This document shows positions 1-4,709 of a stretch of 5,974 nucleotides of DNA, one piece after another. A model generated the notes under the pieces. The model was not told the DNA's origin and ran no database searches. It saw only the letters and a list, made by a program, of their open reading frames with translations. Source of the DNA: Pseudomonadota bacterium (GTDB taxonomy: Bacteria; Pseudomonadota; Alphaproteobacteria; Micropepsales; Micropepsaceae); contig JAKBAU010000225.1 of NCBI GenBank assembly GCA_021808875.1, positions 1 to 5,974 on the forward strand, read 5' to 3'. A program made the position numbers and the translations under genes. Each line of letters starts with the position of its first letter. Positions within the stretch are counted from its first letter, which is position 1.

Positions 1-5
1 CTCAT
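1..5 (-). CDS. Possible first codons of a HigA antitoxin (partial)
   Basis: On the minus strand an ATG lies at 5-3, a few bases after the higB stop codon, with TAGGAG just upstream. HigA antitoxin genes normally follow higB directly, so a partner gene is expected here. The SD-to-ATG gap is only about 2 nt, so the true start may lie further left, outside the window. No HigA protein sequence is visible. This is inference from position. Confidence 0.3.
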
Positions 6-13
6 TACTCCTA

Positions 14-295
14 TCAGTGATAGTCCGCGATTTCGACATCGCGGGCTTCGCCATCATTCCATCGAAAACAGATACGCCATTGATCGTTTATCCGGATGCT
101 CCACTGGCCTTTGCGATCGCCTTTGAGGGCCTCCAGACGGTTGCCTGGCGGGTTGCGCAAGTCGTCCAGGGTAAGGGAAGCATCCAGTTGGCGCAGCTTG
201 CGCAAGGCCCGATCCTGAATATCTCCGGGGAACTTTCGGCTATGTTGACCATGCCATATCCGCTCCGTCTCCTTATCTTCAAAGCTCCGGATCAT
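14..295 (-). CDS. higB: HigB-type toxin of a type II toxin-antitoxin system (RelE/HigB superfamily)
   Basis: This 93-residue protein matches the HigB (plasmid maintenance killer) family in length and layout. It opens MIRSF, has the core LKGDRKGQWSIRINDQWRICF at about residues 57-77, and ends in the family's usual DYH. HigB proteins are ribosome-dependent mRNA endonucleases of the RelE fold that are neutralised by a HigA antitoxin with an XRE-type HTH. In most higBA operons the toxin comes first, which fits a HigA gene running off the left edge. The ATG at 295 is preceded by a weak AGGT, and a short dyad at 314-326 could be the autoregulatory operator. The gene looks intact, with no truncation or frameshift. 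The family assignment is firm; activity and partner are inferred. Confidence 0.86.
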   Translation of the reverse strand: MIRSFEDKETERIWHGQHSRKFPGDIQDRALRKLRQLDASLTLDDLRNPPGNRLEALKGDRKGQWSIRINDQWRICFRWNDGEARDVEIADYH

Positions 296-313
296 TCGCT
301 ACCTATCGCATGA

Positions 314-326
314 TACGAGATACGTA
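314..326. promoter_or_regulatory. Short dyad upstream of higB, candidate HigA operator
   Basis: The sequence TACG-AGATA-CGTA is an inverted repeat with a 5-nt spacer, about 19 bp upstream of the higB start. It also contains the direct repeat GATAC-GA-GATAC. A TTGACC in minus-strand sense at 349-344 could be a -35 element, but no good -10 accompanies it. HigA proteins usually repress their own promoter through such dyads. The arms are only 4 bp, so this is weak. Confidence 0.3.
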
Positions 327-696
327 CCAGATAAAACTCCGAAGGTCAAGGGAAGATTGGGAGGAGGGACGATGGGTCGGATCGCATTCGATGCCTTCCG
401 ATGACAATGTCCGCTGACGTATGGGTACGTCCGGGAATCATCGGGCGAAAAGTATGGGTATTTTCTGGGTACGGGGCGAATCAGAGACCCCTCGCACACG
501 ATCTTTCAAGGCCTTAGGTGGCAAACTAAGAGTCCTCTTCTGGAACCTTGAGGCACAGGTGCCGCGCGGCATCTCCTGCCACAAGAGATCTGCATCGCGA
601 CAGCCCGACAGGTGGTGTGGGATGCAGGCCTCCAGGGCAAGGCGGACCATCGAGGAGTGATCGGGAGTTTCACCAACTGGGAACCCAGCACTCGTG
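327..696. other. Gene-poor stretch between higB and the XRE gene
   Basis: I see no convincing gene here. Open frames on both strands overlap one another and give arginine- and serine-rich products with no recognisable domain. Apart from the TGGGTA repeats, it holds only small palindromes near 676-698 (CTGGG-AA-CCCAG and AGCAC-TC-GTGCT, the latter over the stop of the XRE gene). No tRNA T-loop or acceptor end was found. Confidence 0.5.
419..472. repeat. Helically phased TGGGTA direct repeats, possible integrase arm-type sites
   Basis: The 9-mer GTATGGGTA occurs at 419-427 and again at 452-460, and a third TGGGTA lies at 466-471. The TGGGTA cores start at 422, 455 and 466, so the spacings are 33 and 11 bp, close to three turns and one turn of the helix. 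GGGTA-type short repeats are familiar beside att sites of tyrosine-recombinase islands, where they bind the integrase arm domain. No integrase or tRNA gene is visible here, so that role is inference. The repeats could equally serve another DNA-binding protein. Confidence 0.4.
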
Positions 697-960
697 CTAT
701 CCGACCATTCTTTTGCGTCCGCCGGAGAGGGGCTTGACCGCGCTACGCACGGCGTTCGCGTCAAAAAACGCGGCGATATCGACGCCGAGCGCGATCGCCA
801 GCTTCTCTAAAACCGCAACGGTCGGGTTTTCGAGTTCCCGCTCCAGCCGGCTGACGTAGGTCCGGTCGATAGCCGCATCGACCGCCAGCGCCTCCTGGGA
901 AAGCCCTCTGGCGACGCGTAAACGACGGATATTTCGTGCTACCACAACCTGCGCTCGCAT
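697..960 (-). CDS. XRE-family helix-turn-helix repressor (87 aa)
   Basis: This is a single-domain XRE (lambda-Cro/CI-like) regulator. The five-helix domain spans about residues 7-67: NIRRLRVARGLSQEAL, the recognition segment IDRTYVSRLERE (31-42), then NPTVAVLEKLAIALGV. A short basic tail follows (KPLSGGRKRMVG). It has no sensor or peptidase domain, so it probably binds DNA as a dimer without an effector. It lies downstream of the QseC-like gene on the same strand, 96 bp away, and has its own upstream dyad at 980-996, suggesting a separate autoregulated unit. The ATG at 960 has almost no Shine-Dalgarno sequence, and there is no alternative in-frame start nearby. It resembles immunity or C-type repressors of mobile elements; the target is unknown. 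Confidence 0.86.
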   Translation of the reverse strand: MRAQVVVARNIRRLRVARGLSQEALAVDAAIDRTYVSRLERELENPTVAVLEKLAIALGVDIAAFFDANAVRSAVKPLSGGRKRMVG

Positions 961-979
961 GGACCAAAGCCAACAGGCT

Positions 980-996
980 GTGGTGTCTTAAACCAC
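980..996. promoter_or_regulatory. 17-bp dyad upstream of the XRE gene, candidate operator
   Basis: GTGGT-N7-ACCAC is a perfect 5-bp inverted repeat with one further matching pair inside, giving a 17-bp odd-centred dyad. It sits 20 bp upstream of the ATG at 960, where XRE repressors commonly bind to control themselves. I could not place a good -10/-35 pair around it. The role is inferred from geometry and position. Confidence 0.45.
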
Positions 997-1039
997 GGAC
1001 TATTGTGCTAGTATTTGACGTCGTGGCGGCAGTAGAGAG

Positions 1040-1053
1040 TTTCGGAGGCGAAA
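1040..1053. other. Small stem-loop just after the QseC-like gene
   Basis: TTTCG-GAGG-CGAAA forms a 5-bp stem with a 4-nt loop immediately downstream of the stop codon of the minus-strand QseC-like gene. The stem is short and no T-run follows, so it would be a poor terminator. Read-through into the downstream XRE gene remains possible. Confidence 0.25.
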
Positions 1054-1056
1054 TTG

Positions 1057-1281
1057 TCAGGCTTTTCCGGCACGGACAGGGCGCAGGAGTTCCGCGGGAC
1101 TAACACCCAGGCCCTGCGCCAGTTCAAAAAGAGTGACAACGGTAGGATTTCTGTGTCCGTGCTCAAGGCCACTGATATATTGCTGGGAAAATCCAGTGAT
1201 CTCGGCAAATTGCTCTTGGGTCAGGCCCTTCTCCAGCCTTATCCCGCGTACGTTTTGTCCAACCAGTGCCCGCATGTCCAT
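1057..1281 (-). CDS. QseC-like XRE-family DNA-binding regulator (74 aa)
   Basis: This is a compact XRE regulator made almost entirely of one HTH domain. It shows NVRGIRLEKGLTQEQFAEIT, the recognition helix FSQQYISGLEHG (31-42), and NPTVVTLFELAQGLGVSPAELL. It is divergent from a DUF2285 gene across a 77-bp gap, the arrangement of qseC-qseM on ICEMlSymR7A. There QseC, a controller-protein-like XRE factor unrelated to the E. coli QseC kinase, represses qseM and activates itself from a leaderless transcript. An open frame continues to 1395, but that would run through the promoter region, so I start at the ATG at 1281. An ATG at 1275 is also possible. The Shine-Dalgarno is poor and the predicted transcription start is only about 12 nt upstream, compatible with near-leaderless translation. 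XRE identity is firm; QseC equivalence is inferred from context. Confidence 0.78.
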   Translation of the reverse strand: MDMRALVGQNVRGIRLEKGLTQEQFAEITGFSQQYISGLEHGHRNPTVVTLFELAQGLGVSPAELLRPVRAGKA

Positions 1282-1299
1282 AGCTGCCAAGATCTGCGG

Positions 1300-1329
1300 A
1301 TTACATAATTTAAGTTTATCAACTATAAT
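1300..1329 (+). promoter_or_regulatory. Promoter of the DUF2285 (QseM-like) gene
   Basis: A perfect -10, TATAAT at 1324-1329, has ATTACA at 1300-1305 as a 4-of-6 -35 with an 18-bp spacer. Transcription would start near 1336, about 23 nt before the ATG at 1359. The strong -10 with a modest -35 suits a promoter shut off by a bound repressor. Confidence 0.6.
1300..1329 (-). promoter_or_regulatory. Overlapping promoter of the QseC-like gene
   Basis: In minus-strand sense TGTAAT at 1305-1300 matches the -10 consensus at 5 of 6. Its -35 position falls on ATTATA at 1329-1324, a weak match that is the complement of the opposite promoter's -10. A weak -35 implies a need for activation, which fits self-activation by a QseC-type protein. 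The predicted start near 1293 leaves a leader of about 12 nt. Confidence 0.45.
1308..1329. promoter_or_regulatory. Central dyad operator between the divergent genes
   Basis: The layout ATT-N2-AGTT-N4-AACT-N2-AAT is a 22-bp dyad with seven matching pairs, centred at 1318.5. It lies inside both promoters at once. A second, smaller dyad, CTAT-A-ATAG (1323-1331), overlaps its right edge. QseC of ICEMlSymR7A is known to bind two adjacent operators of unequal affinity in this gap. Equivalence here is inferred. Confidence 0.5.
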
Positions 1330-1358
1330 AGGTGAAATGCAGGAAGAGAGTCTCCGCC

Positions 1359-1655
1359 ATGTCAGAAAAGCCTCCCACCGGCCAAAGGCGTTCATCTACG
1401 CGGGTAAAGGATGTTGTGCCCTGGTCGGATACAATTACCGCTTACGACATGGAGCACCTGTTCCTTTACGCGCGGCTTTTGGATGAAGCCGCCCAAGGAG
1501 CCAGCGACGCGGAGATGATCCGCGACGTTCTGGAGCTGGAACCGGGCGCGAAGAGAGCCGCAAAGAGTCTGCAGCAGCATCTGGCCCGGGCCAAATGGAT
1601 GCGCGAGAACGGTTATGCGCAGATGTTGACGGAGTCCAAACCTGGGCAGAGCTGA
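1359..1655 (+). CDS. Small DUF2285-domain protein, QseM-like antiactivator candidate (98 aa)
   Basis: Residues 21-91 match the small stand-alone DUF2285 proteins: PWSDTITAYDMEHLFLYARL, then LLDEAAQGASDAEMIRDVL, then LQQHLARAKWMRENGYAQML. The proline- and arginine-rich first 20 residues look disordered. In Mesorhizobium, QseM of this family binds the LuxR-type activator TraR and blocks it, holding back autoinducer synthesis and ICE excision. The related activator FseA also carries this domain. Here the gene is divergent from an XRE gene, the same pairing. I chose the ATG at 1359 over an upstream ATG at 1332 because GGAAGAGAG precedes it and homology begins inside the shorter form. No TraR or FseA is visible, so the target is unknown. 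Domain identity is firm; antiactivator function is inference. Confidence 0.8.
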   Translation: MSEKPPTGQRRSSTRVKDVVPWSDTITAYDMEHLFLYARLLDEAAQGASDAEMIRDVLELEPGAKRAAKSLQQHLARAKWMRENGYAQMLTESKPGQS

Positions 1656-2116
1656 CACTGGCCTCAGATCTGCCGGCCAAAAGGGGGCAAGCTGCGTCAC
1701 CAATGGACGCAGAACATTCCGCGGCATGCCCGCGGCCTGAACTGATTGCAGGAGTGGGTGGGCGAAGGCTTACTTTACACGCCAGGTGGGCGGGAGCGCC
1801 GATGACGGCGTGACCGGACGGGCGCCCTGTCCGGAAATTTCCATCGAGCATTGCCACAGAGATGGCATGCGACACCGTCAATCTCATCGAGAGCTGCCAC
1901 ATCCTCGCCACAGCATGGACGTAACGTCGCCGGCAACATTTGACCCGGCACGTAGCTCAAGCCTCCCCGGCTTGGCACGGGCGGTGGGCAAACGGACGGG
2001 GGTCGGGGACCCTTGTGCATCAATACCCAAGGGACTTGAGCAGAGGATGAGTACCGACCTGATAGCTCCGGCAGAGCCGGGGGCCATGCTGGCTCACAGC
2101 TGAGGCGCCAAACACC
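1656..2116. other. Stretch without a convincing gene between the DUF2285 and PAP2 genes
   Basis: Open frames on both strands overlap and none shows a known domain or a good ribosome site. The long minus-strand frame from 1911 runs antisense through the DUF2285 gene and looks like a shadow. Apart from the hairpin at 1814-1834 I see nothing definite. It may be decayed element DNA. Confidence 0.5.
1814..1834. terminator. Strong hairpin downstream of the DUF2285 gene
   Basis: CCGGACGGG and CCTGTCCGG form a 9-bp stem (one G-U pair) around the triloop CGC, followed by AAATTT. It lies 158 nt after the stop of the DUF2285 gene and could end that transcript, but the T-run is short and the distance long. 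The role is uncertain. Confidence 0.35.
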
Positions 2117-2869
2117 ATGGATCAATTCTGTCCGCCATCCTCAACCCTTCCAAACTCAGGCGAGGCGCGCCCTGCGTCAGGATCCACTCGTGCACCAGGT
2201 GAGCATTCCGTGAGCCAAGTTGGAGGTTTCCGGCTCTGGCTGCTTGGTCTGATTGCCACCATCGCTGGGGCCACCATCTCCTTCACCTGGGTCGATGTGC
2301 CTGTCGCCCGCCATTTTGCGTTCAACGCCAATCGCTTTGGCGTGATTAATGCCGGCTTCAGTGGCGTTGCTCTTCTGACTTTCGAAGCTGCCGTTGTGAG
2401 CTTCCTGCTCCTGCGGCGCATCGTACGTGGCCAACTGGCGCCATTGAGCAAGGCCATCCTTGTTGCTGCCCTCGCCTCCATGTGCGCCTATATTCTTAAC
2501 GAAGCGATCTTCAAATTTCTGTTCGGCATTCCGAGCCCATCTGAAATGCTGTTTCAGAGTGCTCCGCACGCTGTCCACTTCCTTTCCGGAAATGCCGAAG
2601 ACGGCTTTCCTTCCGGACACATGATGCTATCGGGCGCCTTCGCTGGCGCGTTGATGCGGTTTTATCCACGTATTCGCGGATGGCTCCTTGCCCTGCTGGG
2701 TGCTGGCGAGCTCATCCTGGTCTGGGGTGACTGGCACTTTGTCAGCGACGTCATCGCAGGTGCATTTCTTGGCATCACCATCGGTCTTCTCATCGCAGCT
2801 CCCCGGGCCATGGACCTTGCGTCTGATCTTGCCGGCCGCACCGGACGTCTCAGCCGCAGACTGGCGTGA
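2117..2869 (+). CDS. PAP2-superfamily membrane phosphatase-like protein with altered motifs
   Basis: This protein is 250 aa from the first ATG. Hydrophobic segments lie at about 40-59, 79-103, 110-136, 187-204 and 209-228. PAP2 enzymes remove phosphate from lipid phosphates or undecaprenyl diphosphate at the membrane. Visible signature parts are K133 of motif 1 (KFLFGIPSP), PSGH at 165-168, and H207 and D211 in WHFVSD. The motif 1 arginine of KX6RP is serine (S140), and the SR that precedes the motif 3 histidine by six residues is IL (200-201). Activity may therefore be changed or lost. Residues 1-31 are proline- and serine-rich and unlike the family. A GTG at 2210 with AGGTGA 7 nt upstream is the better start, giving 219 aa. 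The gene stands alone. Confidence 0.85.
   Translation: MDQFCPPSSTLPNSGEARPASGSTRAPGEHSVSQVGGFRLWLLGLIATIAGATISFTWVDVPVARHFAFNANRFGVINAGFSGVALLTFEAAVVSFLLLRRIVRGQLAPLSKAILVAALASMCAYILNEAIFKFLFGIPSPSEMLFQSAPHAVHFLSGNAEDGFPSGHMMLSGAFAGALMRFYPRIRGWLLALLGAGELILVWGDWHFVSDVIAGAFLGITIGLLIAAPRAMDLASDLAGRTGRLSRRLA
2197..2202 (+). promoter_or_regulatory. Ribosome binding site supporting a GTG start at 2210
   Basis: AGGTGA is a six-base match to the anti-Shine-Dalgarno sequence and sits 7 nt before an in-frame GTG (codon 32 of the longer frame). The upstream ATG at 2117 has only GAGG at about 11 nt. This favours the shorter PAP2 protein, which begins just before the first membrane segment. Confidence 0.5.
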
Positions 2870-2871
2870 CC

Positions 2872-2885
2872 GGCATTCGGATGCC
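2872..2885. terminator. Small hairpin 2 nt after the PAP2 stop codon
   Basis: GGCAT-TCGG-ATGCC forms a 5-bp stem with a tetraloop directly after the PAP2 stop. No T-run follows, so it is not a classical intrinsic terminator; it may protect the 3' end or mark a weak stop. Confidence 0.3.
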
Positions 2886-2975
2886 CCGCCCGTCGTTGCA
2901 ACAGACCTGCCTTCAGAACAAGTAGTCCGCAAAGTAATTTCCCCGCAGATATCATGAAGTAAAGTTCAATATAAC

Positions 2976-3004
2976 TTGATACACTTTCGCGACAATTCGA
3001 GAAT
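2976..3004 (+). promoter_or_regulatory. Possible orphan promoter in the AT-rich block
   Basis: TTGATA (2976-2981) and GAGAAT (2999-3004) form a -35/-10 pair with an ideal 17-bp spacer, matching consensus at 5 and 4 of 6 positions. It points right into a region without a protein gene. Such pairs arise by chance in AT-rich DNA. Confidence 0.25.
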
Positions 3005-3189
3005 GTCTTGAGATAATTGCCCTATACGGCGCTATGAGATCAAATTTTGAGTAGATTTTACCACATGCTCCGCACATGAATTTTTTGCAAATACACATTT
3101 GAGGCAGTTGAAGACGCCGTAAAACTGCTGTTAAATCTTTGAGCGCTTGGACACCCCCCTACATGTCTCCGGCGCGACTTTGAGTGCAC

Positions 3190-3216
3190 GCCCCCAGCAG
3201 CCCCCCCGCTGGGGGC
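3190..3216. repeat. Perfect 9-bp GC-rich hairpin
   Basis: GCCCCCAGC and GCTGGGGGC are exact complements around a 9-nt loop AGCCCCCCC. No T-run follows on either strand, so it is not a standard terminator. The stem is very stable and the loop is almost all C on the plus strand (G on the minus). The function is unknown. Confidence 0.5.
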
Positions 3217-3651
3217 AGCGCTCCTGAGCCGACCACGACGCGGCTCCCCCGATTTGCTCACATCGCGAAGAATGCAGCCGTGTATGGCAATCTTGGAGAT
3301 CACGCCGGCGCCATTCTGCATTCAGCTACTCGTCCCCGCTGCAATTCGACGTTTGGCGGATTCGATACAGAGACATTCGAGGGCCATCGCGCGCGTCGAG
3401 AACGCGGGATCAAGACTGATCACAGCTGTTCGCGCTGAAAAGTTTCTTATCTACATTGCCTTTCTGGCGACGGCTTCGGGCCACTGTTGAAACAATTAAT
3501 AATCCTTGGCGGCGCCCCGCTCTTAAGCCACATCAATCACAGCAATCGTCGGGAAGACGTACCCGCGAACAATTGGCATACAATTGACCGATCACAAGAT
3601 TATACCGGTCTGCGGGCCGACACTCCCACGTCACTTTAAGGATTGATCCGC

Positions 3652-4185
3652 ATGCGATCTCATACTTTTGCTGGAGCCAGAACAGCCGTTGCATTTGCCC
3701 TGCTAGTTTCCCTGGGAGGTTGTGCGAGCCAGCCGGCCCCCTACGCTCCCAAAACTGGCGATGCGTCAACTGGTTACACTGATACACAGCTAACCGCCGA
3801 TCGCTATCGGGTTACGTTTACCGGCAATTCGTCTACCGATCGCCAACGCGTGGAGGATTACCTCCTAATGCGTTCCGCGCAGGTTACACTGAATGCAGGG
3901 CGCAACTGGTTCATGTTCGATACACGTACCACAGAAGCCAAAACAACCTACATGTCGACGTTTTCCGGCTGGCGGGAAGCGCGGGGCCATGGCTGGTATT
4001 GGCATAGCTGGACCTGGGCACCACCCTACGATGCAGTTTCGCGTCCCATAACGCGGTTCCAGGCCTATGCGGAAATCGTATTATTGACCGACGTCCAAGC
4101 GAAAAGCGAACCACGCGCACTTAATGCCCATGACCTTATCGCGCACTTACAGCCGGTTATCGGCAAGCCTCAGGAAGAAAAATGA
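3652..4185 (+). CDS. CC0125/CC1285-family lipoprotein (177 aa)
   Basis: The N-terminus is a lipoprotein signal: MRSHTFAGAR, a hydrophobic core, then the lipobox LGGC with the acylated cysteine at residue 24. The next residue is alanine, which predicts outer-membrane sorting. The mature protein matches the CC0125/CC1285 family: GYTDTQLTADRYRVTFTGNS (41-60), RQRVEDYLLMRSAQVTLNAG (64-83) and a WFMFDTRTTE strand. A linker rich in tryptophan and histidine follows (WYWHSWTW, about 115-122). The family's function is unknown. A TTG at 3645 directly abuts AAGGA, so I use the ATG at 3652, which has AAGGA 9 nt upstream. It is followed after 200 bp by the second lipoprotein gene, which has its own control region, so they are probably separate units. 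Confidence 0.86.
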   Translation: MRSHTFAGARTAVAFALLVSLGGCASQPAPYAPKTGDASTGYTDTQLTADRYRVTFTGNSSTDRQRVEDYLLMRSAQVTLNAGRNWFMFDTRTTEAKTTYMSTFSGWREARGHGWYWHSWTWAPPYDAVSRPITRFQAYAEIVLLTDVQAKSEPRALNAHDLIAHLQPVIGKPQEEK

Positions 4186-4294
4186 AGCAAGGGCGTAACA
4201 GTTACCGTAGCTATCGATCAGACCAATTGCGCTATCAAGGCACCCTTAATTCTTTTGATCGCGCGCTGTTGACTTAAATTTCCATTCCGTACGC

Positions 4295-4308
4295 TTGACA
4301 ATAGTCAA
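4295..4308. promoter_or_regulatory. FNR/FixK-like box upstream of the alanine-zipper lipoprotein gene
   Basis: TTGAC-AATA-GTCAA is a perfect 14-bp palindrome with the CRP/FNR-type layout TTGA-N6-TCAA (consensus TTGAT-N4-ATCAA). If it acts about 41.5 bp upstream of the start, transcription would begin near 4343. The left half is also a consensus -35 (TTGACA), but no good -10 follows at 16-18 bp. Oxygen-responsive control is an inference from the motif alone. Confidence 0.4.
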
Positions 4309-4338
4309 TGTCATTTCACGCGTTCGATTAAGAGTCTC

Positions 4339-4362
4339 GCTCCGGGAGGAATACACCGGAGC
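4339..4362 (+). other. Leader stem-loop of the alanine-zipper lipoprotein mRNA
   Basis: GCTCCGG and CCGGAGC form a perfect 7-bp stem around a 10-nt loop, GAGGAATACA, 23 nt before the start codon. The loop carries a Shine-Dalgarno-like GAGGA that is not used. If transcription starts near 4339-4343, this sits at the 5' end, where stem-loops stabilise abundant envelope mRNAs. The following AAACTTTT also gives a faint terminator or attenuator look. Confidence 0.45.
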
Positions 4363-4385
4363 AAACTTTTAGAAAGGACATGTAT

Positions 4386-4676
4386 ATGCGTAAAATCTTG
4401 GGAAGTTCCGCTCTCGTTGTTCTACTGGCGGGGCCATTGATGCTCGGCGGCTGTGCGACTCAGGACGCTGTCGAACACGCCCAGTCGACAGCCGATGAGG
4501 CTCTGTCAGCGGCACAGCACGCGCAGGCAGCGGCGGACACTGCCAGCCAGAAAGCTGATGCCGCAGCTCAAAGTGCCGACACAGCAGGCCAAAAGGCCGA
4601 CGCTGCTGCTGCGGACGCAAAACGTGCAAATGACCGTCTGGACGCCATGAAAAAGAAAAAGGGCCAGCGGGGCTGA
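4386..4676 (+). CDS. Alanine-zipper outer-membrane lipoprotein, Lpp/OprI type (96 aa)
   Basis: MRKILGSSALVVLLAGPLML followed by GGC is a lipoprotein signal with the acylated cysteine at residue 23 and alanine next, predicting outer-membrane placement. From about 28 to 87 the protein is an alanine-rich heptad coiled coil; QKADAAA recurs at 55-61 and 69-75, exactly two heptads apart. Lpp and OprI trimerise this way and tie the outer membrane to peptidoglycan through a C-terminal lysine. Here the end is KKKKGQRG, so lysines are present but not terminal, and covalent linkage is uncertain. I prefer the ATG at 4386 (AAGGA 7 nt upstream) to the ATG at 4380 (1 nt). An FNR-like box and leader stem-loop lie upstream and a long stem downstream, suggesting a single-gene, highly expressed transcript. 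Confidence 0.87.
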   Translation: MRKILGSSALVVLLAGPLMLGGCATQDAVEHAQSTADEALSAAQHAQAAADTASQKADAAAQSADTAGQKADAAAADAKRANDRLDAMKKKKGQRG

Positions 4677-4709
4677 CGCGGATGAGTTCGTAGTACTTTG
4701 TGATTGGCA

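Larger units (their letters stand above)
2886..3570. other. Long intergenic stretch with an AT-rich block and hairpins
   Basis: I see no convincing gene in about 680 bp. Positions 2938-3080 are clearly AT-richer than the surroundings. The inverted repeat AAGTT-N6-AACTT lies at 2962-2977, a possible promoter at 2976-3004, and GCAGTT-N13-AACTGC at 3104-3128. The strong hairpin at 3190-3216 follows. Two overlapping plus-strand frames at 3184-3490 lack any domain, and their starts have no ribosome site. A small RNA is possible but not shown. Confidence 0.45.

Noticed and set aside
438..764. Minus-strand frame of 108 codons between higB and the XRE gene
   Set aside because: It overlaps the end of the XRE gene in another frame, has no recognisable domain or ribosome site, and its composition looks random.
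1282..1395. N-terminal extension of the QseC-like gene to a start at 1395
   Set aside because: The extension would translate the promoter and operator region and overlap the divergent gene start; XRE homology begins only after the ATG at 1281.
1435..1911. Long minus-strand frame of 158 codons
   Set aside because: It runs antisense through the DUF2285 gene, which has clear family sequence and a promoter; the product has no domain and looks like a shadow.
2177..2620. Minus-strand frame of 147 codons
   Set aside because: It is antisense to the PAP2 gene, whose membrane segments and PSGH motif are unmistakable.
3184..3490. Two overlapping plus-strand frames in the intergenic stretch
   Set aside because: Their starts lie in or near the GC hairpin with no ribosome site, and neither shows a family, signal peptide or conserved motif.
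3584..3606. TTGACC and TATACC as a promoter for the CC0125-type lipoprotein gene
   Set aside because: The spacer is only 11 bp; TTGGCA (3573) and TACAAT (3579) nearby also fail to form a well-spaced pair.
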